This document shows positions 9,555 through 20,468 of a stretch of 64,000 nt of DNA, piece by piece; position 1 is the first letter of the stretch, and each line of letters opens with the position of its first letter. The stretch spans positions 5,830,001 to 5,894,000 of the forward strand of contig CM060734.1 in assembly GCA_030704615.1 (NCBI GenBank), given 5' to 3'. The notes under the pieces were generated by a model, which was not told the origin of the DNA, did not search any database, and saw nothing but the letters and a program-made list of their open reading frames with translations. This DNA is from Takakia lepidozioides. Lineage: Eukaryota > Streptophyta > Takakiopsida > Takakiales > Takakiaceae. A program made the position numbers and the translations under genes.

Positions 9555-11340
9555 ACACCAAGCCATTCCAGAATGTAATTGAATTTAAAATTAATTTTAA
9601 GCCAATAAATAGGTTTGCACTGCCTTTCATTAGGGGTTTTTGGCACGTATCGATTTGTTTTTGGCTTAATTTTGTTCTGCGGCTTCAAGCATCCCACTGC
9701 TACTCCCCCGCCAAAATTTGGACCAATCAAAAATGCCCCAAAAAAAAGGTGTTCTCTTCGCTCACTATTGCAGAACTCTCTCTGAAGAGTGCATGAAGTA
9801 GAGCACAAATCAAGTTTGGAGTGCAAAACAGGCAAGAAACTGTGGTTTTGGGTCCAAATGAATTTTGATCGCTCCCAAATTTGGCACGCACGTTGCATAT
9901 GGAGTCATTACACGTCCCATTCAAAACCAAAATGAAAAAAAAAACATGAGCACGCGAAATGCAGTCCAAACAGGTCCCAAGGTAATAGCAGATCCAACAG
10001 AATACATTCAATGGGTGAACGGATGGTTGCCCATCCAAATCATTTTTGTTTGCTTCCAAACTTTGCCAGTACGTTCGAGACACCCTCTCACAGGTCCCAG
10101 ACTAATATCAGATCAATCAAAATTCATTCGATGGCTCAACGGATGGTTGGCCATCGAAATTATTTTGGTTTGCTTTGAGACTTGGCCAGTATGTTCAATG
10201 TACCATGGAAGAGGCCCCAGAGTAATATGAGATCAATCAAAATTCGTTCAATGGGCCAACGGATGGTTGCCTATCCGAATGATTTTCGTTCGCTTTGAGA
10301 CTTGGCGAGTGTGTTCAATGTACCCTCTGATAGGTCCCAGTGTAGTATGAGATCAATCAAAATTCGTTCGATTGGCCAATGAGGCATTCATTTGTCATCT
10401 GGTTTTTGTTCATTGCGAAAAATAAATCATGCAATGCGTGCACGGCTATTGCACCCATTGAACGAATGTGGTTGAAGCCCCTCTTTTGCCCGCATGTGCT
10501 TGAACATGTGTGCGACACATGTGCGGAGACACAACAGACAAATATCGACGCCAAGCCATTCCAGAATGTAATTGAATTTAAAATTAATTTTAAGCCAATA
10601 AATAGGTTTGCACTGCCTTTCATTGGGGGTTTCTGGCACATATCGATTTTGTTTTTGGCTTAATTTTGTTCTGCGGCTTCAAGCATCCCACTGCCAAAAT
10701 TTGGACCAATCAAAAATGCCCCAAAAAAAAAGTGTTCTCTTCGCTCACTATTGCAGAACTCTCTCTGAAGAGTGCATGAAGTAGAGCACAAATCAAGTTT
10801 GGAGTGCAAAACAGGCAAGAAACTGTGGTTTTGGGTCCAAATGAATTTTGATCGCTCCCAAATTTGGCATGCACGTTGCATATGGAGTCATTACACGTCC
10901 CATTCAAAAACAAAATGAAAAAAAAAACATGAGCATGCGAAACGCAGTCTAACAGGTCGCAAAGTAATAGCAGATCCAACAAAATACATTCAATGGGTGA
11001 ACGGATGGTTGCCCATCCAAATCATTTTTGTTTGCTTCCAAACTTTGCCAGTACGTTTGAGACACCCTCTCACAGATCCCGGACTAATATCAGATCAATC
11101 AAAATTCATTCGATGGCTCAACGGATGGTTGGCCATCGAAATTATTTTGGTTCGCTTTGAGACTTGGCCAGTATGTTCAATGTACCATGGAAGAGGCCCC
11201 AAAAGTAATATGAGATCAATCGAAATTCGTTCAATGGGCCAACGGATGGTTGCCCATCCAAATGATTTTCGTTCGCTTTGAAACTTGGCGAGTGTGTTCA
11301 ATGTACCCTCTGATAGGTCCCAGTGTAATATGAGATCAAT
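9555..11340. repeat. Two ~800-bp direct repeats, each holding 120-bp subrepeats
   Basis: Copy 1 (about 9555-10357) and copy 2 (about 10547-11340) share long identical stretches, for example AGCCATTCCAGAATGTAATT at 9561 and 10554. Each ends in three or four 120-bp subunits containing CAACGGATGGTTG (10015, 10136 and 10256 in copy 1). A more diverged third version of the CTCACTATTGCAGAACTCT portion lies at 12495-12560. Open frames here are identical between copies only because the DNA is duplicated; they show no protein signature. Confidence 0.85.
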
Positions 11341-12300
11341 AGTTAACGATTAATCATGAATCATCCAACAAGGGAACTGTTGGTTCACCCTTTGAACCAT
11401 TTAACATTGACATCATACTTGTTCAGTAACTTTAAGAGGGCATGTACAAGACACTTGCAAAGTTTCAAATCAATCCAAAATCATTTGGCAGGGGAATGAT
11501 TGGTTCACCCATAGCCAATTTGAGGGGCTAAAATTGCCATTTCAGGGGCTGCACTAGCAATTGTCATTTCAGGGGCTAGAATTGCAATTTGAGGGGTTGG
11601 AATTGACAATTTCAAGGGCTTAAATTACAATTTGAGGGGCGGCCGGGGTTGGTCATTTTAGGGACTGACATTACCAATTTTAAGGGCTTGAATTGCATTT
11701 TGAATTGTAATTCAAGGGTTAGAATGGGCCATTGGGGGGCTAGAATTACCAAAGCAATGACATCCAAAGCAATATAAAATCATTTGATAGCGGAATGATT
11801 GGTTCACCCTTTCAACCATTTTTTATTCACGTCATACTTGTCCGGTACTTGTAAGAGGGCATGTGGCTGACACTTGCAAAGCTTCAAAGCAATGTAAAAT
11901 CATTTGATAGGGGAACAATTGGTTCACCCTTTCAACCATATTTTACTGACCTCATACTTGTCTGGTACCTTTAAGATGGCATGTGAAAGACACTTGCAAA
12001 GCTTTAAAGCACTCAAAAATCATTTGATATGTTCATGATTGATTCACCCTTTCAACCATTTTAGATTGACTTGAAACTTGTGAAAGACCTGTAAGAGGGC
12101 ATGTACAAGACACTTGCAAAGTTTCAAATCAATTTAAAATCATTTGGTAGGGGGACGATTGGTTCACCCTTTAAACCATTTTAGATTGATGTCATACTTC
12201 TCAAAGACGTGTAAGAGGGCATGTAGAAGACACTTGCAAAGTTTCGGAGCAATAAAATATCATTTCATCGGGGAAGTTTCCATTCACCCTATCATCCAAT
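11340..12300. repeat. 120-bp satellite block 2 interrupted by a short minisatellite
   Basis: GGTTCACCCTTTCAACCATT begins at 11801, 11921, 12041 and 12161, again at exact 120-base steps, with a decayed unit near 12281. From 11515 to 11755 the array is replaced by about ten copies of a 20-25-base unit built on AATTTGAGGGGCTAGAATTG. Confidence 0.85.
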
Positions 12301-13060
12301 TTTGAATTGAACTGGATTTTTACTAAATAAAATGATTTAGAGGCCATAGGATTGTGAGGCGCATGGTATGGGGCGCAATGATTTTGTTTTTGGCTTGATT
12401 TTGTTCTATGAGTTGAACCCTCACACTACCACATCATTCCCAAAAAATGTACCAAAAAAAAATGTTTGAAAAAAAACGTTCATCATTTGCTCTATGCTCA
12501 CTATTGCAGAACTCTTTATGAAGAGTGCATGAAGTTGAAGATAACTTCACCTTGGAGTGCAAATGAGGGAATAAAATGTGTTTTGGATGCAGACGATGTC
12601 TGTTCATGGTGATATTTTGCATGCAATCCTTCATGTTGTTATCAAGCATATGGCTTCATAATGGAATTAAAAATAATTCATGTGCAGGCGAAAGGTTGTT
12701 TTCTATACTACCTCCGTTATGAATTTGAATAACCCATTCAAACAACTTTGTTGAAGTTCAACTTTGGTCCATATGTGCTTAAGTACGTATAAATCACATA
12801 CACAAAGTTGCAAGTGAAGAAAAAATCATTTGCCCCCCGAACGACTCGTTAAACCTTTCAACCAATTTTCAATCACGATCATTTAATAGGGGAACTATTG
12901 GTTCACCCTTAGAACCATTTTAGATTGACCTCATACTTGTCCGGTAACTTAAAAAAAACATGTACAAGACACTCCCAAAGTTTCAAATCAATCTAAAATC
13001 ATTTGGCAGGGGAACGATTGGTTCACCCATTGACCCGGTGTACACTGTTACTCTTTAAGA
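12301..13060. repeat. Diverged satellite remnants
   Basis: Holds the decayed third copy of the duplicated block (12470-12660), about 180 bases of unassigned A/T-rich DNA, then two more 120-bp satellite units at 12895-13035 (ATTGGTTCACCC twice, 120 bases apart). No gene seen. Confidence 0.6.
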
Positions 13061-13219
13061 TTCGTGGGCGTGGTGCTTGATTATCCCATATGATGGACCC
13101 AGGTGTCATGGCCAAGTAACAAACCATTAAAACATTATGGTACGAGACAAACACAATTGAAAACAACATTTATTCAAACATGATATACAGTCAGAGGTCT
13201 ACAAGTTTTTATCCATCCT

Positions 13220-14594
13220 CTAGCAATTTTTGGGCTCAGGCCAATTGAATAGCCCTGTCATGAAACGCTTCACAACATTTTCTAGTTTGTACCGCAACTC
13301 TACTGTGTTTACACACAAGTTTTCTAGAGCCGAAGCAAAACATGTTCCAGTAGACATATCGTTGAACAGGCTTGCATCGAACGTGTTACCCCTATTTATT
13401 GCCTGGGCTATCTTCCCAATTGCAAAGGTCTCTGATGGCACGGTTAGAGGGGGCCTATGAGGTGTGCCATTTGACTGGTTGTTGGCTACATTATGAACAA
13501 TTGCAATTTCAGGTGCAATCCACCATCTATGTACGAGAGTCTTTATCATCTTGTCTCTGCTCTCGAAAATGTACAACGTGATTTTTGGGTCATCCATCGT
13601 GGAGGCCATCCCCCAATCGCATTACCCGATGTACACATCTTCAGACTCTTGTGGAAAATGCAACAAAATGTTGTCGGGGGACATGTCGTTGTGCAAGAGG
13701 TGGTGATTATGGACGTTGAGCATGATGTGCAAAAACGCCCATGCCAATTGGGTGCGATTCTGTCGGAATCAAACTAGTCGGTTGACCTCCTGCATTTCCT
13801 GCTCCGCCCCTCGTCGTTCCATTAACTCCCTGTTATCCCGATCATTTCTCCATCGCAAAATACTTTATGATGCCAAAATGATGGAACTTTACAGCCAACG
13901 CCTCATTGTTATGTTGGACTTTGGCAAGCATTTGTTACGAGAACACCTGTAGCTGCCAACTTCGGAGGAAGAGTTGTTTGTGCTTGTGGATTGGTGGTCA
14001 AACATGGCAAAGGCCCACATCAAACGACGTACGAAACCACTCCCATGGAAGGCAGGGTCCTCGTCCGCGGATGCGGCATTGAACGTGAGATACATATCCA
14101 CAAACGCACATGTACAACAACTCGATGCGCCCAAACGGGGAGGGTTGGTACAATTCGGAGGATTAGAATTGTTGGGGATCAATTCATTTCTCCATCCTGG
14201 GAGCTAGCAAGGAAAACGCCCAGGGAGTTTACCTCAGATTCCATGTGGCATCATGGGCCCGGTCCTCCATCCATTTCGTGAACTCGAACTTCGCATTGTC
14301 CTCCTCCCATTCATCCCCGGCCAAAGCTTCCCTCATTCTTATCTCCATATTGTGTTGGAATCTAAGGAACCCCTCATTCCCATGTCGGACATACAAAAGA
14401 TTCAAACGTATTATGTCATTGTCCTTCAAATAATCCAGCACTACTTACTTCACCATCTTCGCGGCCTCTGCACTTGGATAGTCTTTTTTGTTGACCTGAC
14501 TATCTCGTTCATGTGCATGTTTACGCTTCCTACCTTTACGCCCACTTCCCGAGGAACCCCCTGACACTGCGTTCGGAGCAATGTTTCCGGACAT
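13220..14594 (-). pseudogene. Unknown gene of the right transposon arm, frame-broken
   Basis: From a start at 14594 the minus strand reads MSGNIAPNAVSGGSSG then a basic cluster SGRKGRKRKHAHERD (possible nuclear signal). After one in-frame stop (14445) comes a charged helical segment to 14229 (YLKDNDIIRLNLLYVRHGNE...; KFEFTKWMEDRAHDA). Further pieces in shifted frames lie at 14182-13889 and 13609-13220, the latter ending FNWPEPKNC. I recognise no family. Position, orientation and promoter mirror the RING-SIM gene on the left arm, so it may be the second gene of the same element. Alternatively it belongs to an unrelated insertion. Confidence 0.4.
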
Positions 14595-14885
14595 GATGAA
14601 AGTACTCTGTGAAATAGACGCGGCTTCGTAACGGAAAACTAAACCCAGACTATTGATAACCTTATATACTATCAGACCAATTTCCTCACCCTCTATTGGT
14701 ATAGTACCTAAAGCAAACTGTCTCCCGCAGTCCCAGGAAAAAAAAGGCAAAAACTCCTCCCCCACACAAATCCACCTTCTCCCCCCCCCCACGGCTCAGT
14801 CCTGGCCACCGAAGTTGAAACTCCAAGAAGCCCCAGAAGTGCACTCAGAGAGAGGGAAAAAAGTGGGTTGAGAATGAGGGGTAGG

Positions 14886-14900
14886 CCCTTATATACTGCT
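14886..14900 (-). promoter_or_regulatory. Candidate TATA promoter, right arm
   Basis: The minus strand reads AGTATATAAGGGCC followed by CCCTCATTCTC and CCCACTTTTTTCCC, closely like the left-arm promoter at 6.09 kb. It lies at the inner edge of hairpin array 2 and points inward to the gene starting at 14594. Confidence 0.5.
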
Positions 14901-14964
14901 TGGAGAGGCCTGCCTTGAGCGGCGCGCGACCGCCTCTGCTGCCCATTCACGCCTCGTCACGTGT

Positions 14965-15206
14965 CCACGTAGCGGTCGCGCCTATGGGTGGTCGCAGCTA
15001 ATAACAAAACAAAAAAACTGCTGCGACCCCCCCCTGCTGGTGGTCGCACTTTTTTAAAAACAAAACGAAAATGTGCGACCCCCCATAAGCGGTCACACCT
15101 AATAACAAAAAAGAAAAAGTCTGCGACCACCACCGGCTGGTGGTCGCACCCATTTAAAAAATAATTAAAAATATGCGACCATCCCCTGCTGGTGGTCGCA
15201 CCCAGT
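14965..15206. repeat. Hairpin array 2 (TGCGACCACC...GGTGGTCGCA units)
   Basis: Five units at about 14972, 15022, 15074, 15122 and 15174 with spacing 48-52 bases. They share the same stem and the CCCTGCT-type loop as array 1, with A/T-rich linkers. One stem is imperfect (ACCCCCC..AAGCGGTCACA). Confidence 0.85.
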
Positions 15207-15670
15207 GTCCGGGAAATATTTTGAGTTGAACCAGCCAGTGGCCGCTCATTTTCAACACCAACCGGCTAAGTGGGTTGGGGGGTCGGCTGCTGCCCCTTAG
15301 TGGTAACTTCAGGCGGTCAATTTCCTACATATTGTTTTACAACCGGTAATTTTTTTATTTTTTTTTGGTGTGTTCGGCTATAAATCCGGCCATTGTACAT
15401 ATCAACCGGTTCATTTCCTGCAAATGAAAATTAAATTCGGCTGCATACAACAAATTCAACAAATGAAACACAATAAATAATCGCAACCAATTTTAAGCAA
15501 TTCAAACAAGTGCAGAAAAGTATCCTTGGCAGGAGTTGAACCTGTCAATGCCCTCCACCAGTTGGAGGCCAAGGATCGAACCCTTCTAAAATGCAAGGAC
15601 CTCAACCAAAAGTTGAAGGGCCTTGAATTTTAGAAGCGTTACCTATCTAAACAAACAAACAAACATAAAT
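15207..15670. other. Non-coding; contains a tRNA-like fold at 15523-15575 (minus)
   Basis: No gene. On the minus strand 15575-15523 begins TCCTTGG and ends CCAAGGA (7-bp perfect stem). It encloses a CCTCC/GGAGG arm with a 7-base loop and a CAGG-TTCAACT-CCTG arm that looks like a tRNA T-arm. A D-arm is missing and U33 is absent. Probably a tRNA-derived relic. Confidence 0.3.
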
Positions 15671-17790
15671 TCAAAACTGCAAATCATCATTCGTACCTTC
15701 TGCATATGATGGCCCACCTTCTGGTTGTCCAACTATTGGCTGTCCAGCTAAATATAGCTCAGGATGAGAGAACAAATGTTTGAAGTTTGTGGAGTTCTTC
15801 CACAAAGATATGGCCTCAATCAAAACAGGTTGACATGCCTGCACACTTGGCCCTTCCAAAGCAACACGAAGCACACTTTCCAAGTTCTTTGTTTTCAACT
15901 TGTTTCGAAATTTAGTTTTGATTGAGTTTTGAACTGAGAATGCCCTCTCACATGCGGCAGTGCTTACACATTGAACTCGAGCAATTTCAGAAAGCACAAG
16001 CAATTTTCATACTTCATCGTTAGAGAAGGGTTCCAAGTCACCATGCCCCAAAGATCCTTGAAAGTTTTCTCCATCCACTCGGTACTTGCCTGTAGTTTGA
16101 AAGCAAAGAACTCTCGTTTCACCGCTGCTATGTCAACAAGGGCAGGCAATGTCCTTCCTGCAATATGTCTTTCGACACCATAGTGCGCACATAATATTTC
16201 CAACTCTACTACACCCCAACTTGCTAACCCCACTTGCCTAGTTGGTAGGTTACATGGACTCAATATTTTGAATGCACTTACAACTCCGTTGTCCTCAAAA
16301 TCTGGCATCCAAAGCATTGCAAACAGCCTCTGCATAAAGCTTTTGGAAGGTAAGTGCTGCCTCCAAATCACCCCCCATCCTCTCTCGTGTCATTTGTACC
16401 CATGAAAATTGGATCCCCTAATCTCAGAGGCTAGCCGCCTCAAATACCCACCAGGAGGACCAAATTCCGGATGATGTGATAACCCATTTCCTCATTGAAG
16501 GTAGATTGGTTCAAATCCGTGCTATCCTCAATGAAAAACATTCGTATTTGTGCAATCTCTGTCTTAACTATGGACCCAATGCTGGTTACATCCACAAACT
16601 TCCATTGGAACACACGTGAGAGTAGAGATAGACCGTGCAACATATCAGCCAAAAAATACAAGACATAAATCATTTTGAATGACCTAAGCTTGTTATACAA
16701 AAGAGAGGCTGATCCATCATCATTGGCAACCGGCACATCTCTAAAATACGTGACAACACTCTCAAGACTATCACAAAGCGATGTCACGGCCTGCCACCTA
16801 GATAACCAACGAATCTTGTGAAACCTTTTGAGGCACTTCTGAGCATCATTAAGCTCGGTCTGCAAAGCTTGCAAGGTTGCCTTACGCTTAGATGATTTGC
16901 GAAAATGACCAACAAGAGAGTTCAAAAGTGTGTCAACCTCATTTGAAATAAGATGACATGCTGATGTCTTGGCAGCTTCTAATGCTGCCAAGTTGGTCCT
17001 ATGTGCTACGCAATGGACGGCCAACATAAAGGGGTTTACCTTTTGCTTAAGACGAGCAGCCACGCCGGATCGAGCCCCCACCATGGTTGCTGCCCCCATC
17101 CGAACCAAACCCCAAAAACTTATCTACATCCAAACCCCACTCTTTCAAACTAGTTAGTAAACACTCATATATCATTGCGGCATCCTTCTTGCCATCAATA
17201 ATCTGAAGTAAACCAAAAACAGAGTGACTGGCAAACCCTCTTCAACAAAAGAAGCAAAAACAACAAGATGACCGGTCACTGAAATGTCAGTTGACTCATC
17301 TATCATGATTCCATAGGACTTGGAATCCTTCACTCTATCCAACACCTTTTTCTGAACAACACATGAGATACAATACAATATATCAGCACACGACTTCTCA
17401 GTACAGTTTCTGGGTAATACAAGCTTTGAGAGTAACCAAAAGTTGACACAAACCTGGAAATTTGCTAAATGGCAAGGCCTCCAAACCAATGTAGTAAGCA
17501 ACTTGGAAAAGAGCCAAAACAGCATCATCACAAGCTCGATTAGCACTAGCTATGGCTTTCTCCATGGCTTTCTTACCAGATTGTAGGGCCCAAGAGAACT
17601 TACGATGCTCTTCTGACCTAGCATGGTCTTGGAATGAACTCACCTTGACATTGACAGAACCAGCATTTGCAAAGACTGTCCTCCCTCCTTTCCCTCTACA
17701 AACTTTACAAAAACCCTACCTAGATCATGGTTAAACTCAATCCAATCAAATTGAGTGTACCAAACATCTTTCCATGCTTTCTGGGCTGCC
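15671..17790 (-). pseudogene. hAT-superfamily transposase (zinc finger to dimerisation domain), frame-broken
   Basis: Read right to left: an N-terminal BED/TTF-like finger in a frame around 17700-17600 (C-x2-C, then FQDHARSEEHRKF giving H-x5-H); then SYGIMIDESTDISVTGHLVVFASF, the first catalytic block of hAT transposases (about 17310); then DGAATMVGARSGVAARLK and AVHCVAHRTNLAA (about 17090-17000). RIRWLSRW-like text follows, and finally ARVQCVSTAACERAFSVQNSIKTKFRNK (about 15960), the C-terminal hAT dimerisation motif. The order and spacing match the hAT subgroup related to vertebrate ZNF862-like proteins. The frame is broken at about 17190, 16440 and 15970 plus smaller lesions, so it is inactive. 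Terminal inverted repeats were not identified. Confidence 0.85.
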
Positions 17791-17959
17791 TCTACACTAT
17801 TCGATGGCTTGTCCATACCACTTGAAGATGAGGCAGGGGGGACAGCGGAAGGAGACTCCTCATCACAATCACCCAGTGCGACCAGCCCTAAATAACATAT
17901 TTCTTAGATTCCTTTGGCGCTTGGCCATAGCCAAGACCTTACAAAATACAAATTTATAG

Positions 17960-18875
17960 CACGGAAATTGCAACAAGGAAGGGCCAGCGAGTGCAAGCAG
18001 GCGGGAGCGTCGGCAGCACATCAACATACAGCCAGTGGTAAGTGCGGGCCCCGGCAGGTGAGATGTGGACTTAGCAAAGAACGAGTGCAAGGCCTGCCAA
18101 CTGCCTGAAGCAAATCAGAAAATAGAAGGGGAGGTGGGTCAGAAATGGGTGCGAGGTGAGATGCAGCCCTCCCAGCCGCCTTTGCCCGACACAAAATAGA
18201 CACAGCTTGTGCCTGCTGCAAAGCAACAGAAACCGTGGTCGAAAGAACGGTAGAAGAACCGAAGGGGGAGGCCTACCAATGCCTTTGCTTTTTACTGCAT
18301 GATGAGCACAAAGTATGCAGAAAGTCATGTAGCTGTAGACTTCGAAAGGCAAAAGTCATAACCTCTCACTAGGAAAAGCAAAGACATAACCAAATGAAAC
18401 AAAGACTCATGCCTGGGCCTTGAAGTGTGGTAGCACGCAGCGAGTGCAAGCAGGCGGGAGCGTCGGCAGCACATCAACATACAGCCAGTGGTAAGTGCGG
18501 GCCCGGCAGGTGAGCAAAGGACTTAGCAAAGAACGAATGCAAGGCTGAAAACATGCCTGGGCCTTGAAGTGTGGTAGCACGCAGCGAGTGCAAGCAGGCG
18601 GGAGCGTCGGCAGCACATCAACATACAGCCAGTGGTAAGTGCGGGCCCGGCAGGTGAGCAAAGGACTTAGCAAAGAACGAGTGCAAGGCTCTTCTAGGGT
18701 TTGCCCCCAACCACCCTGGCTCCGTCCGTTGGATGTAACCAGGCGTGGGCCCTGGCATGCTGGATTTCCGCCACGTGGCAAGGCTCTTCTAGTCTCTTCT
18801 AGGGTTTGCCCCCAACCACCCTGACCCCGTCCGTTGGATGTAACCAGGCCTGGGCCCTGGCATGCTGGATTTCCG
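17960..18875. repeat. Direct repeats of 85-120 bp
   Basis: A block with AGCGAGTGCAAGCAGGCGGG, CATCAACATACAGCCAGTGG and TTAGCAAAGAACGA occurs three times (about 17982-18095, 18435-18545, 18582-18690). The text CATGCCTGGGCCTTGAAGTG precedes the last two. A second repeat starting GGCTCTTCTAGGGTTTGCCC occurs at about 18688 and 18794. The mutual similarity is high, so the duplications look recent. Open frames across them simply follow the repeats. Confidence 0.8.
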
Positions 18876-19140
18876 GCACGTGGCAGCATTCAACGGCCAT
18901 TTTCCGTTTTCTTATAAGATAAGAACGGCTGGAATCCGTCCAGGCGTGCCAACTAAGGCATATTTCCGGCATTTACTGATACGGAAAGGCAAAAATCCGT
19001 CCTCTGAGTCAGGCACTCGGATGATTTCCTCTTGGGCCATTTTTTCCGTCGGTTCATTTTCCGGAGGTTTCATGTTATACCCGGAAATTCCAGGATGGCA
19101 CTCGGCTGGCATGTAACTGGCTGCCGGTTCTTCCCGTTCA
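18876..19140. other. No gene; short TCCGGCAT/ACGGAAAGG motifs
   Basis: About 265 bases with scattered TTTCCGGCA, ACGGAAAGGC and ATCCGTCC motifs that recall the palindrome cluster at 4.2 kb. Nothing coding is seen. Confidence 0.4.
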
Positions 19141-19275
19141 TTGGTCGCACCTATTTAAAAAAAATGAAAATGTTGTGACCACCACCTGCTGGTGGTCGTA
19201 CCCAATTTAAAAAAAAGAAAAAATGTGCGACCACCCTCTGCTTGTGGTCACACCTATTAAAAAAAATGAAAATGC
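19141..19275. repeat. Hairpin array 3 (remnant)
   Basis: Two full units (TGTGACCACCACCTGCTGGTGGTCGTA near 19175 and TGCGACCACCCTCTGCTTGTGGTCACA near 19225) and a half unit at 19143, with A-rich linkers. Same family as arrays 1 and 2. It abuts the truncated end of gypsy element A. Confidence 0.75.
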
Positions 19276-19355
19276 TGAGACGAGGCCGCCTGACCGGCGT
19301 GGGGCCCACTGTTGCAGAGCGTCCGCTTGCTCGCTTTGCGCTGCTACCGCTGTCG

Positions 19356-20468
19356 CTACTGCCAACTTTTCCTTCTTCTTGCTCTTCCTCCTGAGCTCTT
19401 CTCTTCTTCCTCATCTTCTTCCTCATCATCATCCCTCTTATCTATCCTGAGCATTCCCAATTGCACAATTATGTTGGCTGTTTTGAATGCCTCCTCCACT
19501 GTATTATGGGGTAGCATATCCATTTTCTTTTGTAACTCGGGTCTTAGTCCACTCACAAACCAAGTCTTCTGTAATCCTGGTGCTGATACAACAACTAGCT
19601 TTTTCATCATTAACTCCATCTTTTCCATATATTATTCAACAGTTTCATGCTTCTTTTGCCTCAACTGTTGTAAATTCCCATACACATCATCCTTAGTTTT
19701 GTTTGTCCTGAAACTGTTTCGGAATGTTGTACTAAGGCCATTCCAGGTTAGGAAATGATTATTAGGAAACCTTGCATACCATTCACTTGCTTTCTTGATA
19801 AGTGAACAAGGAAACAGTCTCAATTTAACATCATCGCCATTCTCATTGTTCACTATACACATGTGCTCAAATTGGCTGATGTGTACATCAGGATCCCCTT
19901 TTCCTGCATATATTGGAAAATGTGGCTTTGCCCGTGTTGGAGGTACCGCCATCTGTGGCCCTACACCCTGCCCTTTGACAGGTGCTGGTCCTTGAGGACC
20001 TGCTGTTGTAGTGGTAGAACTCCCACCAGGTGTTGGCCCCTGAGCACTCCCTGTTGCTGCCCCCCCTGTACTTGCAGTACCCTCAGCTCGAGTTGCACTA
20101 CTTCCCACACTCTCCATCCCCCCAGAGCCAGATCCAAGCTGCCCGCCTGATCCCCCTGAGCCGACACTTGTGTTGGCTTGTGATCTAAGTGCTCCACTTG
20201 ATCCAGGTCCAACAGGTTGGGATGTCCTGGTTGTAGTCTCAACCTCAACTGTTGGGTCTACTTCTTCATACTCTTCATCTTCCAAGTTCTTCTCTCTGTT
20301 TTCATCTTCCAAGTTCTTCTCTTGGATTTCTTCTTCCTCACTCATATAACTCAACTGACGTGGTGTTGGAGAGTCTGAACTCTCCATTGGCTCTGCCACA
20401 TCTTCCTCTCCTTCTTGTCGTGTGTTTTCAGAAACTCTGGAGTTCCTGCTTTTGGTGTTCCATGCCAA
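19356..20468 (-). pseudogene. Gag of Ty3/gypsy element A
   Basis: The protein starts MAWNTKSRNSRVSENT and has acidic and Gly/Ser/Thr-rich low-complexity regions. Then comes a retrotransposon gag domain: FPIYAGKGDPDVHISQFEHM, RLFPCSLIKKASEWYARFP, TWNGLSTTFRNSF, SGLRPELQKKM. One in-frame stop near 19632 separates the last 90 codons. The frame then reaches the acidic EEEDEEEEKSS stretch and is cut by unrelated DNA at about 19350, so no nucleocapsid, protease or pol remains. It is about 90% similar by eye to the gag of element B at 44.2-45.0 kb. Gag would form the particle that packages the element RNA. Confidence 0.85.

Noticed and set aside
9506-11301. Identical short ORFs in the two satellite copies as a gene pair
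   Set aside because: Identity reflects duplicated DNA; no start context, domain or codon bias.
15527-15544. TGGCAGGAGTTGAACCTG as an LTR primer-binding site
   Set aside because: The implied tRNA 3' end lacks room for a normal acceptor stem and there is no LTR next to it.
18407-18889. 160-codon minus-strand frame
   Set aside because: Its protein repeats exactly where the DNA repeats and has no motif; an artefact of the direct repeats.
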